35,896 nt of DNA, taken from positions 1 to 35,896 of the IMG/VR virus record IMGVR_UViG_3300034355_000213; one strand, 5' to 3'. The stretch's first letter is position 1. Every line of letters starts with the position of its first letter. Positions 1 through 7,373 of this stretch are shown here, piece after piece. The stretch comes from a virus. Both the position numbers and the translations under genes were made by a program. The notes under the pieces are model-generated. The model searched no databases and was not told the DNA's origin. It saw only the letters and a list, made by a program, of their open reading frames with translations.

Positions 1-2947
1 TTAAAACTCCTGTTTGCCCAAGTGTGGGCGCAACCCTCATGGTTGGTGATATTGTCCCCCAAGCATTCACAGTTGTTGCTGAAGGAGTTGCGCCAGAAAG
101 TTGAGCTGTTATCTGATAATAGCGTTGACACTGTGCCAATTGGTCGGAATATATCTGCCGCTCATACGGCGTTGATATTGAACCGACTTCTAGCTGCACA
201 TTATTCACGTCCCAAGTGCCGCTTGTCTGAGCGCCGACAGTGAACAGGATCTCGATGCCGGTAGTAGCCGCAGCGGGGATGGTAATATTCGTGGTATAGC
301 GTGTAAGCGTGCTAGTTACCGTGAAAGTGCCGGTTGCTATCTGTGTTTTAGTTGGCGTGCCGATAGTGCCGAATGTGTCGGCTGTTGTGGCATAACTGGC
401 TGTCCACGTAACAGTTGTCAAAAGGGAATTGGCAAGTTCGACAGAAAGTGTGGCCGTCTGACCGGCCATATCAATGCTGTTGAGTTGTTCAATACGCTGT
501 CCTACGCCTACTGCCGTAACAGAAGCCGCACCTGTAATTTGAAGAAGGTTTTTATTACTACCTGTTCCTGCTACTTGAGCCGCTGTGACGTTTGCGCCAG
601 TGCTATAAACAAACCATCTATCGACGCAAGGATACCCCGTAGAAGCTGTCGGAACAGCCGTTCCCGCCGTAACTGTAGCTGATGTAGCTCTCTGAGCTAT
701 ATACATATTGCCGTTTATCAGTCGGTTTCTCTTGAAGCTGCTACCCATCGCCAACGTGCCAGTCATCGCCATATTTCCGGCGGTACTAGGCGTGGTCGGC
801 GAGAAGGTCGCGCTGTTTAGCGTCACGTTGTTTTGCGGCGTGAAGCGCATGTCTTCCGTGCCGTTAGTGGTGACAGCTATTGTGTCAGCGGCAGGAAAAT
901 AAATACCCGTATTAGTATCGCCAGTCGTCGTAATACCCGGCGCGCTGACTGTGCCAGCCGGGAAAATAGCCGAGGTCGTGAACGTAGGCGACGTGCCAAA
1001 CACAAGCGCGCCCGTGCCAGTCTCGTCTGTTACAGCAGCGGCTAAATTGGCTGAAGACGGCGTGCCAAGGAATGTTAGGATTTCAGAAGCAGTTGTTGTT
1101 GTAGAAGGCGCTACTCCTGCGCCGCCGCCAACAACTAAAGCATTAGCTGCTAAGGCTGATGATGACGCTAATGTGCCTGTAGCACTGTAATAAAGAACGC
1201 CGCCTGACGTGCCGGACGTTAGACCTGTGCCGCCATTAGCGACAGGTAATGTGCCGGTAGCTTGGTTAACAGGAACATTGGTACAGCTTGATAAGTTGCC
1301 GCTAGATGGTGTGCCAAGAGCGCCGCCGTTGACGACAAACGCTCCGGCAGAGCCTGTATTGACGCCAAGAGCCGTAACGACGCCTGTGCCTGTAGTAACA
1401 GTCGATGGGCCGGTGCCAGATCCACCACCAACAACAAGAGCATTAGTTGTGAGAGCTGCCGCAGGAACAAGAACACCGCCAGCGACATTCGTGTTATTGC
1501 CAAGAGCGGTTAAAACGCCTGTGCCAGTCGTCGTGCCAGAAAGCGTGTTTGTGCCGCTGTAATATGTAATTTGACCGACAGTGCCAGTATTAATTGTTCC
1601 CGACGCAAGGGCCGTCCATGAAAGAACGCCTGCGGTTGTGGATGTAAGCGCATAGCCATTAGATGCAGGGGCAGCAGTAGGAAGTGTGTAAGTAACCGCA
1701 GCGGAAGCATTACCTGCTTGAATCTTTGTAAGATTTGCGCTGGAAGCATTACCTAAAGCAAGAACACCTGTTGCCGTAGAGGCAAGTCCAAGTGTCATTG
1801 TATAAGTAGTTTTATCAAATAAGAAATTAGCCGATGCGCCAAACGATCCAGCATCGTTAAATTGAATTTGTTTGTCGGAGCCAGCGACAGAACCACCGCC
1901 ACCGCCGCCGCCAACAACCCAAGAAGTATTGCCAACACCGTCCGTAGCTAAAACGTATCCATTTGTTCCTGCCGTTGACGGTAGAGTTAATGTCCACGCT
2001 GCGGAAGCACTATTAGATGATTCAATTGTTGTTGAATATGAACCAGCCGCTGTATTGGCTAAAACTAATGAACCTTGCGTTGTCTGTTGTGCGCCAAGCG
2101 TAACAGCCGATGTGAACGTCGGACTAGTTGCGAATACTAGAGGCCCAGATCCCGTCTCATCAGTGACAGCCGACGCGAGATTAGCTGATGATGGCGTCCC
2201 CAGCCATGTAGCAATGCCCGTGCCGAGCGATGTTAACCCAGTGCCACCGTTAGCCGCAGCTAACGTGCCTGCCATTGTAATAGTGCCGGACGTGGTAATT
2301 GGCCCGCCTGAGAACGACAGACCTGTCGAGCCACCGCTAACATCAACGCTGGTCACAGTGCCGAGCGGGTTGGTCGCCCACGACGTATTCGAGCCGTCAG
2401 TCGTTAGATATTTACCGTTGTTACCACCTTGACTTGGCACAAGCGCATTAAACGCGGCGTTGGCTGTCGTTTGACCCGTGCCGCCGTTGGCTATCGGCAG
2501 TGTGCCAGTAACACCTGTAGCGAGCGGCAGACCAGTCGCATTTGTAAGCGTTATCGACGGGCCTGTCGCCAATACGATAGCGCCGGAGCCTGTTGTTGTA
2601 TTGCCGAGCGCCGTGACCGTGCCGCTGGTTGGGAACGTGAGCGTGGTCGTGCCGGAGAAGGTGAAAGTACTCGAATAAGCGCCAGAAGTAATGAATGTTG
2701 AGTTGTCCGCCAGCGTTAGCGTCGCGCCAGTGGCCGGAGCTGTAAACGTAATCTTATTGACAGTGCCGTTTAGGGCTAAATTACCGCTCTTATCAACGAA
2801 AAAAGAGGCCGTTGTGGCCCCTGTAACGGTCAAATTAAGCAGATTAGACGACGCACTAGACGCCGTATTGGTAACGGCTAATTTAATGCCGTTCCATGTA
2901 GTTGCAGCATCATTCCATGTGTCGCTAAGATTATAAATAAAGGCCAT
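1..2947 (-). CDS. Large repetitive tail fibre protein, C-terminus cut off by the window edge
   Basis: The frame is open from the ATG at 2947 to base 1, about 982 codons, with no stop, so the C-terminus is missing. The protein starts MAFIYNLSDTWNDAATTW and is rich in Gly, Thr, Ser and Ala. It carries many short beta repeats of the kind seen in trimeric phage fibres, such as LPVANGGTG, GTGVVTALG and TSPTFT, and a run of seven glycines around 1900. Near 680-735 it reads NRLINGNMYIAQRA followed by VDRW, a motif common at the start of carbohydrate-binding-like C-terminal fibre domains. This suggests a shaft of repeats followed by a receptor-binding head. It is the last gene seen in the leftward packaging/portal operon, 5 bp after a small beta protein. 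The fibre role is inferred from composition and motifs. The receptor is unknown. Confidence 0.85.
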   Translation of the reverse strand, partial: MAFIYNLSDTWNDAATTWNGIKLAVTNTASSASSNLLNLTVTGATTASFFVDKSGNLALNGTVNKITFTAPATGATLTLADNSTFITSGAYSSTFTFSGTTTLTFPTSGTVTALGNTTTGSGAIVLATGPSITLTNATGLPLATGVTGTLPIANGGTGQTTANAAFNALVPSQGGNNGKYLTTDGSNTSWATNPLGTVTSVDVSGGSTGLSFSGGPITTSGTITMAGTLAAANGGTGLTSLGTGIATWLGTPSSANLASAVTDETGSGPLVFATSPTFTSAVTLGAQQTTQGSLVLANTAAGSYSTTIESSNSASAAWTLTLPSTAGTNGYVLATDGVGNTSWVVGGGGGGGSVAGSDKQIQFNDAGSFGASANFLFDKTTYTMTLGLASTATGVLALGNASSANLTKIQAGNASAAVTYTLPTAAPASNGYALTSTTAGVLSWTALASGTINTGTVGQITYYSGTNTLSGTTTGTGVLTALGNNTNVAGGVLVPAAALTTNALVVGGGSGTGPSTVTTGTGVVTALGVNTGSAGAFVVNGGALGTPSSGNLSSCTNVPVNQATGTLPVANGGTGLTSGTSGGVLYYSATGTLASSSALAANALVVGGGAGVAPSTTTTASEILTFLGTPSSANLAAAVTDETGTGALVFGTSPTFTTSAIFPAGTVSAPGITTTGDTNTGIYFPAADTIAVTTNGTEDMRFTPQNNVTLNSATFSPTTPSTAGNMAMTGTLAMGSSFKRNRLINGNMYIAQRATSATVTAGTAVPTASTGYPCVDRWFVYSTGANVTAAQVAGTGSNKNLLQITGAASVTAVGVGQRIEQLNSIDMAGQTATLSVELANSLLTTVTWTASYATTADTFGTIGTPTKTQIATGTFTVTSTLTRYTTNITIPAAATTGIEILFTVGAQTSGTWDVNNVQLEVGSISTPYERQIYSDQLAQCQRYYQITAQLSGATPSATTVNAWGTISPTMRVAPTLGQTGVL
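979..1068 (-). repeat. Internal fibre-gene repeat, copy B
   Basis: This encodes GTPSSANLAAAVTDETG followed by a TSPTFT end. It nearly repeats the stretch at 2113-2203 at the protein level but is diverged in DNA, so it is an old duplication within the fibre shaft. Confidence 0.7.
2113..2203 (-). repeat. Internal fibre-gene repeat, copy A
   Basis: This encodes GTPSSANLASAVTDETG followed by a TSPTFT end. It is the N-terminal partner of the repeat at 979-1068, about 1.1 kb away in the same reading frame. Confidence 0.7.
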
Positions 2948-2952
2948 TTAGG

Positions 2953-3222
2953 TCACTCGTAGAAGATCGTCACATTCGGATTTGTGCCGCCTAAGACAAC
3001 ATAAAGTCCCTTGCTTAACGTGACACCTTCAGGCGGAAATGAGTAATTGCCTGGGACTGCGCCCGTGAAAGTAGATATAACAACAGGATCTGAAGTCGAA
3101 GCCGTCGCTGAATCGTAAACTGCGATGGTTGGCGATGAGCCGGAGCTAACAAAAACGCCTTTAACCTTGGCAAGCCCTATTTTAACTTGCGAAGTGGCCG
3201 TAAGATTTAGAGCATATGCCAT
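2953..3222 (-). CDS. Small beta-rich hypothetical virion protein (89 aa)
   Basis: It begins MAYALNLTATSQVKIGLAKV and has alternating hydrophobic and Thr/Ser/Gly residues, no charged helix, no signal peptide and no membrane segment. It looks like a small all-beta domain. It sits between the DUF5856 gene and the tail fibre gene in the same orientation, with only 5-7 bp on either side, so it is probably co-transcribed with them. A virion accessory or fibre-attachment role is a guess from position. I do not recognise a named family. Confidence 0.75.
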   Translation of the reverse strand: MAYALNLTATSQVKIGLAKVKGVFVSSGSSPTIAVYDSATASTSDPVVISTFTGAVPGNYSFPPEGVTLSKGLYVVLGGTNPNVTIFYE

Positions 3223-3229
3223 GATTTCC

Positions 3230-3592
3230 TCACGCTAGGAACTTAAGTTTATACAGTGTTGATAGGTATAAGTCCACGATACCGTCGATAATGTTCTGAA
3301 TCGCCGTATCGTCCTTGTCACAGACCTTATACCGCATTTCTTCAACGTCTTTTAGCGAATCTTCAAGAAACTCAATAACATTGTTGGTTTTCTTGGCTGA
3401 ATGGAGCGTAATCGGCCCGATTAGGCCGTGTCTGCCTTGGTAGGCTTCGGCTAAATCGTCGGCCAAGTCGATGACTTTGCCGTAAAAGCCGCCTAACGCC
3501 TTATGTTTTGCATATGATCGCGTGTTTAGATGCACGCTATGCGTCACATCGCGGGCTAAAAACAGGTGTCCGATTAGATCCGCGCAGCTCAT
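3230..3592 (-). CDS. DUF5856 family protein, ferritin-like helical bundle (120 aa)
   Basis: The protein is helical and starts MSCADLIGHLFLARDVTHSV. The pattern of His and acidic residues (HLFLARD, THSVHL, H29, FYGKVIDLADDLAEAY, then GRHGLI) fits DUF5856, a phage family whose fold resembles ferritin/Dps bundles. Its function is not established. Its ATG overlaps the portal stop codon (TAATG at 3590-3594), so it is probably translated by coupling to portal. No SF-type motif or membrane segment is visible. The family assignment is from memory of the motif pattern. Confidence 0.75.
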   Translation of the reverse strand: MSCADLIGHLFLARDVTHSVHLNTRSYAKHKALGGFYGKVIDLADDLAEAYQGRHGLIGPITLHSAKKTNNVIEFLEDSLKDVEEMRYKVCDKDDTAIQNIIDGIVDLYLSTLYKLKFLA

Positions 3593-5721
3593 TATTCTAA
3601 TCCTGGTAATTGAGGTTGCATAGGCGTCGATCTAGGCACAATGTCACCCGTATCCATTGCCGCCGCTACCGTTCCCATGACAATATCCTGTATTTGTTCA
3701 GGTGTCATATTGGCCGCTGTCGCCTGTATGCGCTTCGTCTCCGCATCATACGCCTTGATCTGCGTGTTCTGTTCATCAATCGCCAGCTTCTGCATATCAT
3801 ACGACTGTTGCAGTTGCTGAACCAAAGCCGCAGTCTGTTCCATCTGGTTCGCCATGTCGTTCATTTGCATACGCATCATCTGCGCTTCTGGCGACTCATC
3901 TGTATTATCCAGAACCTTCGGATCGAGCGTCTTGGCAAACCGAGCCGCCATCTCCTGTGCCCCAGGCCAGTCCATGTTCTTTATGAACAGATCGCCCGCC
4001 ACAGCCCAGAGCTGCGGGTTGGTCTGCAAGATCATCTGCATCGCTTCCATCGCCTCTTGGCGCTTGGTCGCGTAGCTTGGGCCAGTGGTAACAACCACAT
4101 CATAAATACCAATGGACGGGTTGTAGATCTTCTCAATGTCCAAACCTGTGATTGGATCCTTGATGACGCGAACTGGTTCCGGCTGGTTTGGATTGATCTT
4201 CACCATATCCACTTCGCCGTCGAGTCCGACGATACGCGCTACGCGCTCCGTGTCGTAGATCTTAGGGATCAGATCGACGAGCTGTCTTGTCGTATATCGA
4301 ACCGCTCGCGCGAGATTGTCCACGTAGTGATATGTGGATGTATCGCCCTGGTTTTGCCGAGCCAGAATCGCACGACCCGTCCTCTCGTTACTGGTCGCAC
4401 CAATGGAGCTGTCGTATTGACCTGTGGTGGCCTTAATATCTTCCCCAGCGCCCACTTTGGCCTGGATAAGGCCGGTTTGCGCCATAGGTGGCTGCGCGCG
4501 TTCAGGTAATGGCAGAGGAGATCCTGCGCCGTCAGTGACATCTGGGTTGACTTCGAGGTAAGGCCAGTTGTTCGTATTGGCGGTTTTCCAGTTTGTTTCG
4601 TATCCTTCAAACTGTCCCCCATATCCGATAAACGGAGCCTTCGGAGCCAGCGCCAGCATCTCTGCTTCCTGGCTGACCCAATAGTTATACATGCGCTGCG
4701 CGTCTTTTGCGTTACGCACTAGACCGCTGATGTAGAGCTGCCCGTCTACCTCAAACTCGTTGCCCACCACGCGTATGACCGGTATATAATTACCCGCCCA
4801 GTCGCGTTCCTCTAACACCTCAAAGCCGTTCGTCTTCAGCCACTTGACCTGACGGTGCTCGCTCGTGCGTGACTTCAGAGGCTTGCCGAACATAGCCTTG
4901 AGCTGCTTGTCCTGCGGCGATCCGTTAAACGCTGTGATATTGTCAGGGTAAAGATTCAGCGTTTTCTTCTGATGGTCTATATAAAAATACTCAGCGATAC
5001 GGACGGTTTCTTGGCTCATCCACATGCTAAGAGACTGATCGCCAACGCCTTGTGACATCATCACGCTAATAGGCAAAGCGTCAGGGTAGAGGCGCTCATA
5101 CTCTTCTTTAGGGATGTCTTCGGTTATAAAGCACCATTCAGCGTCTGATCCGCAGGGATCGTGGATCATTGGATCCATATAAACGCTGAAACTGTTACGG
5201 ACGCGACCGATCTTCAGGTCTTGGTCAAACGAATCTTCGCGGCAATATTCCGTAAGGATTCGGATATAACCTTCTCCGTAGGTAACTTGATTGTCGCACG
5301 CGGTATCATATGCAACGTCCGCGTCGGATAGGTATTCGATGTGTCTAACGATACCTTGAAAGATCTCTGCGACCGCAACGTCGGCTTTATCGTCCGCTGG
5401 GATGACCTTGCCGGAGGGTCTGTTCTGTCGTTGCTCATTCGTTACTAACCTGACATGCTGTGGCAGCTTGTTAATCGTCAGGCAGGGACGTGCGTTGATC
5501 GTCTGACCCTGCACCGCGCCTCTGGTCGCCAACACGTCAGCGGGCCATTGCCACGCGTTGTCAGGGCTTCCTGCCATGAAGCGAAGATCGTCTAATTCAT
5601 CTTCCCGTGTGTCCGAATACGAAGCCTGTGCGACAGTAAATCTGTGCCGCATAGTAGCCAGACGATCAGAGTCTGGGCTATCAGAGACTTTTCCCGCGCC
5701 TTCAACGTCACTAGCAGCCAT
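3592..5721 (-). CDS. Portal protein, P22 gp1-like (709 aa)
   Basis: This is the dodecameric ring at the capsid vertex through which DNA enters and leaves and on which terminase docks. The length of 709 aa is close to the P22 portal (725 aa). Typical stretches are DLRFMAGSPDNAWQWP near residue 45, RPCLTINKLPQHVRLVTNEQ near 78, the NQVTYGEGYIRI region, and SIGATSNERTGRAILARQ near 440. The C-terminus (about 610-700) is a Gln/Met-rich helical segment with predicted coiled coil, matching the barrel region of long P22-type portals. The start ATG at 5721 lies 11 bp inside the upstream HNH gene, and the stop overlaps the DUF5856 ATG. Confidence is high because sequence and neighbourhood (terminase upstream) agree. 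Confidence 0.95.
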   Translation of the reverse strand: MAASDVEGAGKVSDSPDSDRLATMRHRFTVAQASYSDTREDELDDLRFMAGSPDNAWQWPADVLATRGAVQGQTINARPCLTINKLPQHVRLVTNEQRQNRPSGKVIPADDKADVAVAEIFQGIVRHIEYLSDADVAYDTACDNQVTYGEGYIRILTEYCREDSFDQDLKIGRVRNSFSVYMDPMIHDPCGSDAEWCFITEDIPKEEYERLYPDALPISVMMSQGVGDQSLSMWMSQETVRIAEYFYIDHQKKTLNLYPDNITAFNGSPQDKQLKAMFGKPLKSRTSEHRQVKWLKTNGFEVLEERDWAGNYIPVIRVVGNEFEVDGQLYISGLVRNAKDAQRMYNYWVSQEAEMLALAPKAPFIGYGGQFEGYETNWKTANTNNWPYLEVNPDVTDGAGSPLPLPERAQPPMAQTGLIQAKVGAGEDIKATTGQYDSSIGATSNERTGRAILARQNQGDTSTYHYVDNLARAVRYTTRQLVDLIPKIYDTERVARIVGLDGEVDMVKINPNQPEPVRVIKDPITGLDIEKIYNPSIGIYDVVVTTGPSYATKRQEAMEAMQMILQTNPQLWAVAGDLFIKNMDWPGAQEMAARFAKTLDPKVLDNTDESPEAQMMRMQMNDMANQMEQTAALVQQLQQSYDMQKLAIDEQNTQIKAYDAETKRIQATAANMTPEQIQDIVMGTVAAAMDTGDIVPRSTPMQPQLPGLE

Positions 5722-6316
5722 GGAATAAATTACTCTTCTTGCGGTTGTCAGAGCCAGGAATAACTTGGAGATTATTTACTACATGCAATCCTGAAACGGT
5801 TTTGCCTTTAAGCGGTATAATATGATCTACATGCCAAGGAAAGCCGTAAGCCTGTGAAAGTTCATGGGCCAACGCATAGAATTTTCTTATATCAGCAAAA
5901 TCTTGCTTTGTCAGCCATTTAGGCGTCCGCATATCTTTTTCGGCTCTCTTGGCGGCGGCTAGGGCAGCAACTTTATCTCTATTAGCTGCGCGGCGTTTAC
6001 GGCCAGCCTCTAAAATACGCTCTCTGTTAGCTTTGTAATGGTCTAATGTATATTGTTTTCTATACTCGCTATTAGCTTCGCGCCAAGCCTTAGTACTGGC
6101 TACGCGACGTTCGCGGTTTTTGGCGCAATAAGCTGCTTGCCGCGCTTTTTCCGTTTCTGGATTATCTTGTTTCCATTTTGCGGCAGCGTCGCGCGCGCAA
6201 TCAATGCAAGCCCGCGTGCTTGTAAATCGTTGCGCTACATGGCCCTTTGAACAGCATTTACCCGTGAAATAATGCTTTAGTCCTTTAGCCCTAGCTTCGG
6301 CCAAAGATACTAGCAT
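5711..6316 (-). CDS. HNH endonuclease, probably a free-standing homing-type enzyme (201 aa)
   Basis: The C-terminus holds a clear HNH (beta-beta-alpha metal) nuclease: [12 protein letters not shown] at 161-172 with D164 and H165, H178, the NN pair at 181-182, and the NRKKSN end at 191-196. The N-terminus has a probable zinc knuckle (C21/C22, H26, C37, C40). The middle is Lys/Arg-rich helix with repeated NRER and ANRD elements, probably a DNA-binding arm. It is expected to nick or cut double-stranded DNA. It lies between a conserved small gene and portal. Its ATG overlaps the stop of the 53-aa gene (ATGCTAG) and its stop overlaps the portal start, so it is tightly fitted into the operon. A packaging-associated HNH role is possible, but those usually sit next to terminase. 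Homing is inferred. Confidence 0.88.
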   Translation of the reverse strand: MLVSLAEARAKGLKHYFTGKCCSKGHVAQRFTSTRACIDCARDAAAKWKQDNPETEKARQAAYCAKNRERRVASTKAWREANSEYRKQYTLDHYKANRERILEAGRKRRAANRDKVAALAAAKRAEKDMRTPKWLTKQDFADIRKFYALAHELSQAYGFPWHVDHIIPLKGKTVSGLHVVNNLQVIPGSDNRKKSNLFHGC

Positions 6317-6471
6317 TTACCGCTTTTCTTGCTCATGCCGCCCTTCTTAGCCGCTGCGCGCTTTACTGAATACGCAATAGCCACGGCCTGCTTGACGGGC
6401 TTACCAGCTTTGACTTCAGCCTTGATGTTCTTACGCATGGCGTTCTTAGATGATGACTTAACTAACGGCAT
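6310..6471 (-). CDS. Small basic conserved phage protein (53 aa)
   Basis: It reads [20 protein letters not shown] then [17 protein letters not shown], and ends in a Lys/Gly/Ser tail with Cys. The [12 protein letters not shown] motif is widespread in small phage proteins of unknown function found between terminase and portal. The ATG shares a base with the stop of the preceding 51-aa gene (TGATG), and the stop overlaps the HNH start. It is strongly positively charged with no membrane segment. DNA or RNA contact is possible but unproven. Confidence 0.75.
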   Translation of the reverse strand: MPLVKSSSKNAMRKNIKAEVKAGKPVKQAVAIAYSVKRAAAKKGGMSKKSGKC

Positions 6472-6626
6472 CAGCGTTTTCCTTTAGCTGTCTTCGCGGA
6501 TCTAACAAACGCTTTAGCTGTTGGTGCGCCTTTAGCTCCAACCTTCCGCATCTTCTCGCCCGATCCGGCGGCTATGCGTGCGCGTTTGGCGTGAATGTTG
6601 GCGTATAGCCCAGGCTTACTTGCCAC
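6471..6626 (-). CDS. Small basic phage protein with GTG start (51 aa)
   Basis: The frame from GTG at 6626 reads [20 protein letters not shown] then [20 protein letters not shown] and ends KGKR. The [21 protein letters not shown] pattern is one I know from many small phage proteins of unknown function. No ATG start is available upstream in frame. The GTG is preceded by AAAGGTGG, a good Shine-Dalgarno about 5 nt away, which decides the start. It overlaps the end of the DUF6321 gene by 11 bp and couples to the next gene through TGATG. About a third of its residues are Lys or Arg. Confidence 0.75.
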   Translation of the reverse strand: MASKPGLYANIHAKRARIAAGSGEKMRKVGAKGAPTAKAFVRSAKTAKGKR

Positions 6627-6867
6627 AGTTCCACCTTTTCATACTAGCTTTAGCGCGTTCGGCGTTCTTCGATTTAGCGACTACACCTGCCATTCTTGAG
6701 CAAAAGGATTTTTTACGTCCTTCGTCTGCTTTAGTTTTAGGATTAGGTGCCGGTGGCTTTAGCTTGCTGCCCGTAGCAGCATTATACTTAGCACGACCTT
6801 TAGCCGTCAGACCAGCGCCCGCTTTTGTCGATAGCTTCTCGCCACGACCTACCGATAACGATACCAT
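6616..6867 (-). CDS. DUF6321 family small basic protein (83 aa)
   Basis: The stretch GLTAKGRAKYNAATGSKLK, the SFCSRMAGV motif and the SMKRWNCGK end match DUF6321, a short phage family of unknown function with conserved Cys, Trp and basic residues. The start ATG overlaps the stop of the preceding gene (TAATG at 6865-6869). It belongs to a run of four small overlapping genes between terminase and portal. The two conserved cysteines (in SFC and WNC) could bind metal, but I cannot show that. Confidence 0.8.
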   Translation of the reverse strand: MVSLSVGRGEKLSTKAGAGLTAKGRAKYNAATGSKLKPPAPNPKTKADEGRKKSFCSRMAGVVAKSKNAERAKASMKRWNCGK

Positions 6868-7373
6868 TACTTTGATCCTGGGGTTTTACCCGACAAATAT
6901 GACGTGTTAGGCGTCGCAGGAGCTTGCGCGCGAGTTACCCCATAGCCGTAGACTTGTTCAGGGACGCGCATACCAAACACGTCGCCTAACGCCTGTCTTA
7001 GTATACGAAGTCTATATTCGCTTACTACATCGCCTGGATTTTCATCTAGCGATTTTTGTAGGGTATACATCTCTTGCACCATAGCCTGCGGATCAGACAT
7101 AAAATCCTGCATATATGGTGCGTTGCGTGTATAAGCGCGGACAGCGGCGGCATTAGCGTTAGGCGTTACTTCCTGTTGTTCAGGGCGTAAACTATAGCCA
7201 GGTCTTGGCGTATTAGCCATGCCGCCTTGCGGCGCATAATTTACGCCAGTATCGCTCATGGTCATTGGCGATTCATAGCCAAGCGTCGGGCCAGTATTGT
7301 AACCCGGCCAGTATGGATCGGGGTAAGATTGTGCAGGCGTCGACGCTGCGGGTTTAGCTTTCTTATCCGCCAT
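6867..7373 (-). CDS. Hypothetical protein downstream of terminase (168 aa)
   Basis: I chose the ATG at 7373, which overlaps the terminase stop as TAATG. An in-frame ATG exists at 7388 but lies inside the terminase gene. The N-terminal half is low in structure and rich in Pro, Gly, Tyr and Asn (PDPYWPGYNTG). The part from about 80 to 140 is more helical (MQDFMSDPQAMVQEMYTLQK, then RLRILRQALGDVFGM). Position next to terminase and portal suggests a packaging or head-assembly role, but I do not recognise the family. Confidence 0.75.
   Translation of the reverse strand: MADKKAKPAASTPAQSYPDPYWPGYNTGPTLGYESPMTMSDTGVNYAPQGGMANTPRPGYSLRPEQQEVTPNANAAAVRAYTRNAPYMQDFMSDPQAMVQEMYTLQKSLDENPGDVVSEYRLRILRQALGDVFGMRVPEQVYGYGVTRAQAPATPNTSYLSGKTPGSK

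Noticed and set aside
1000-2900. CRISPR-like or tandem-repeat array in the left 3 kb
   Set aside because: The repeats are irregular, in frame and translate into fibre repeats. There are no constant repeats with unique spacers.
3610-4509. Long open frame of about 300 codons on the + strand opposite portal
   Set aside because: It lies wholly antisense to a conserved portal gene, is Arg/Leu/His-rich like a frame shadow, and has no ribosome site.
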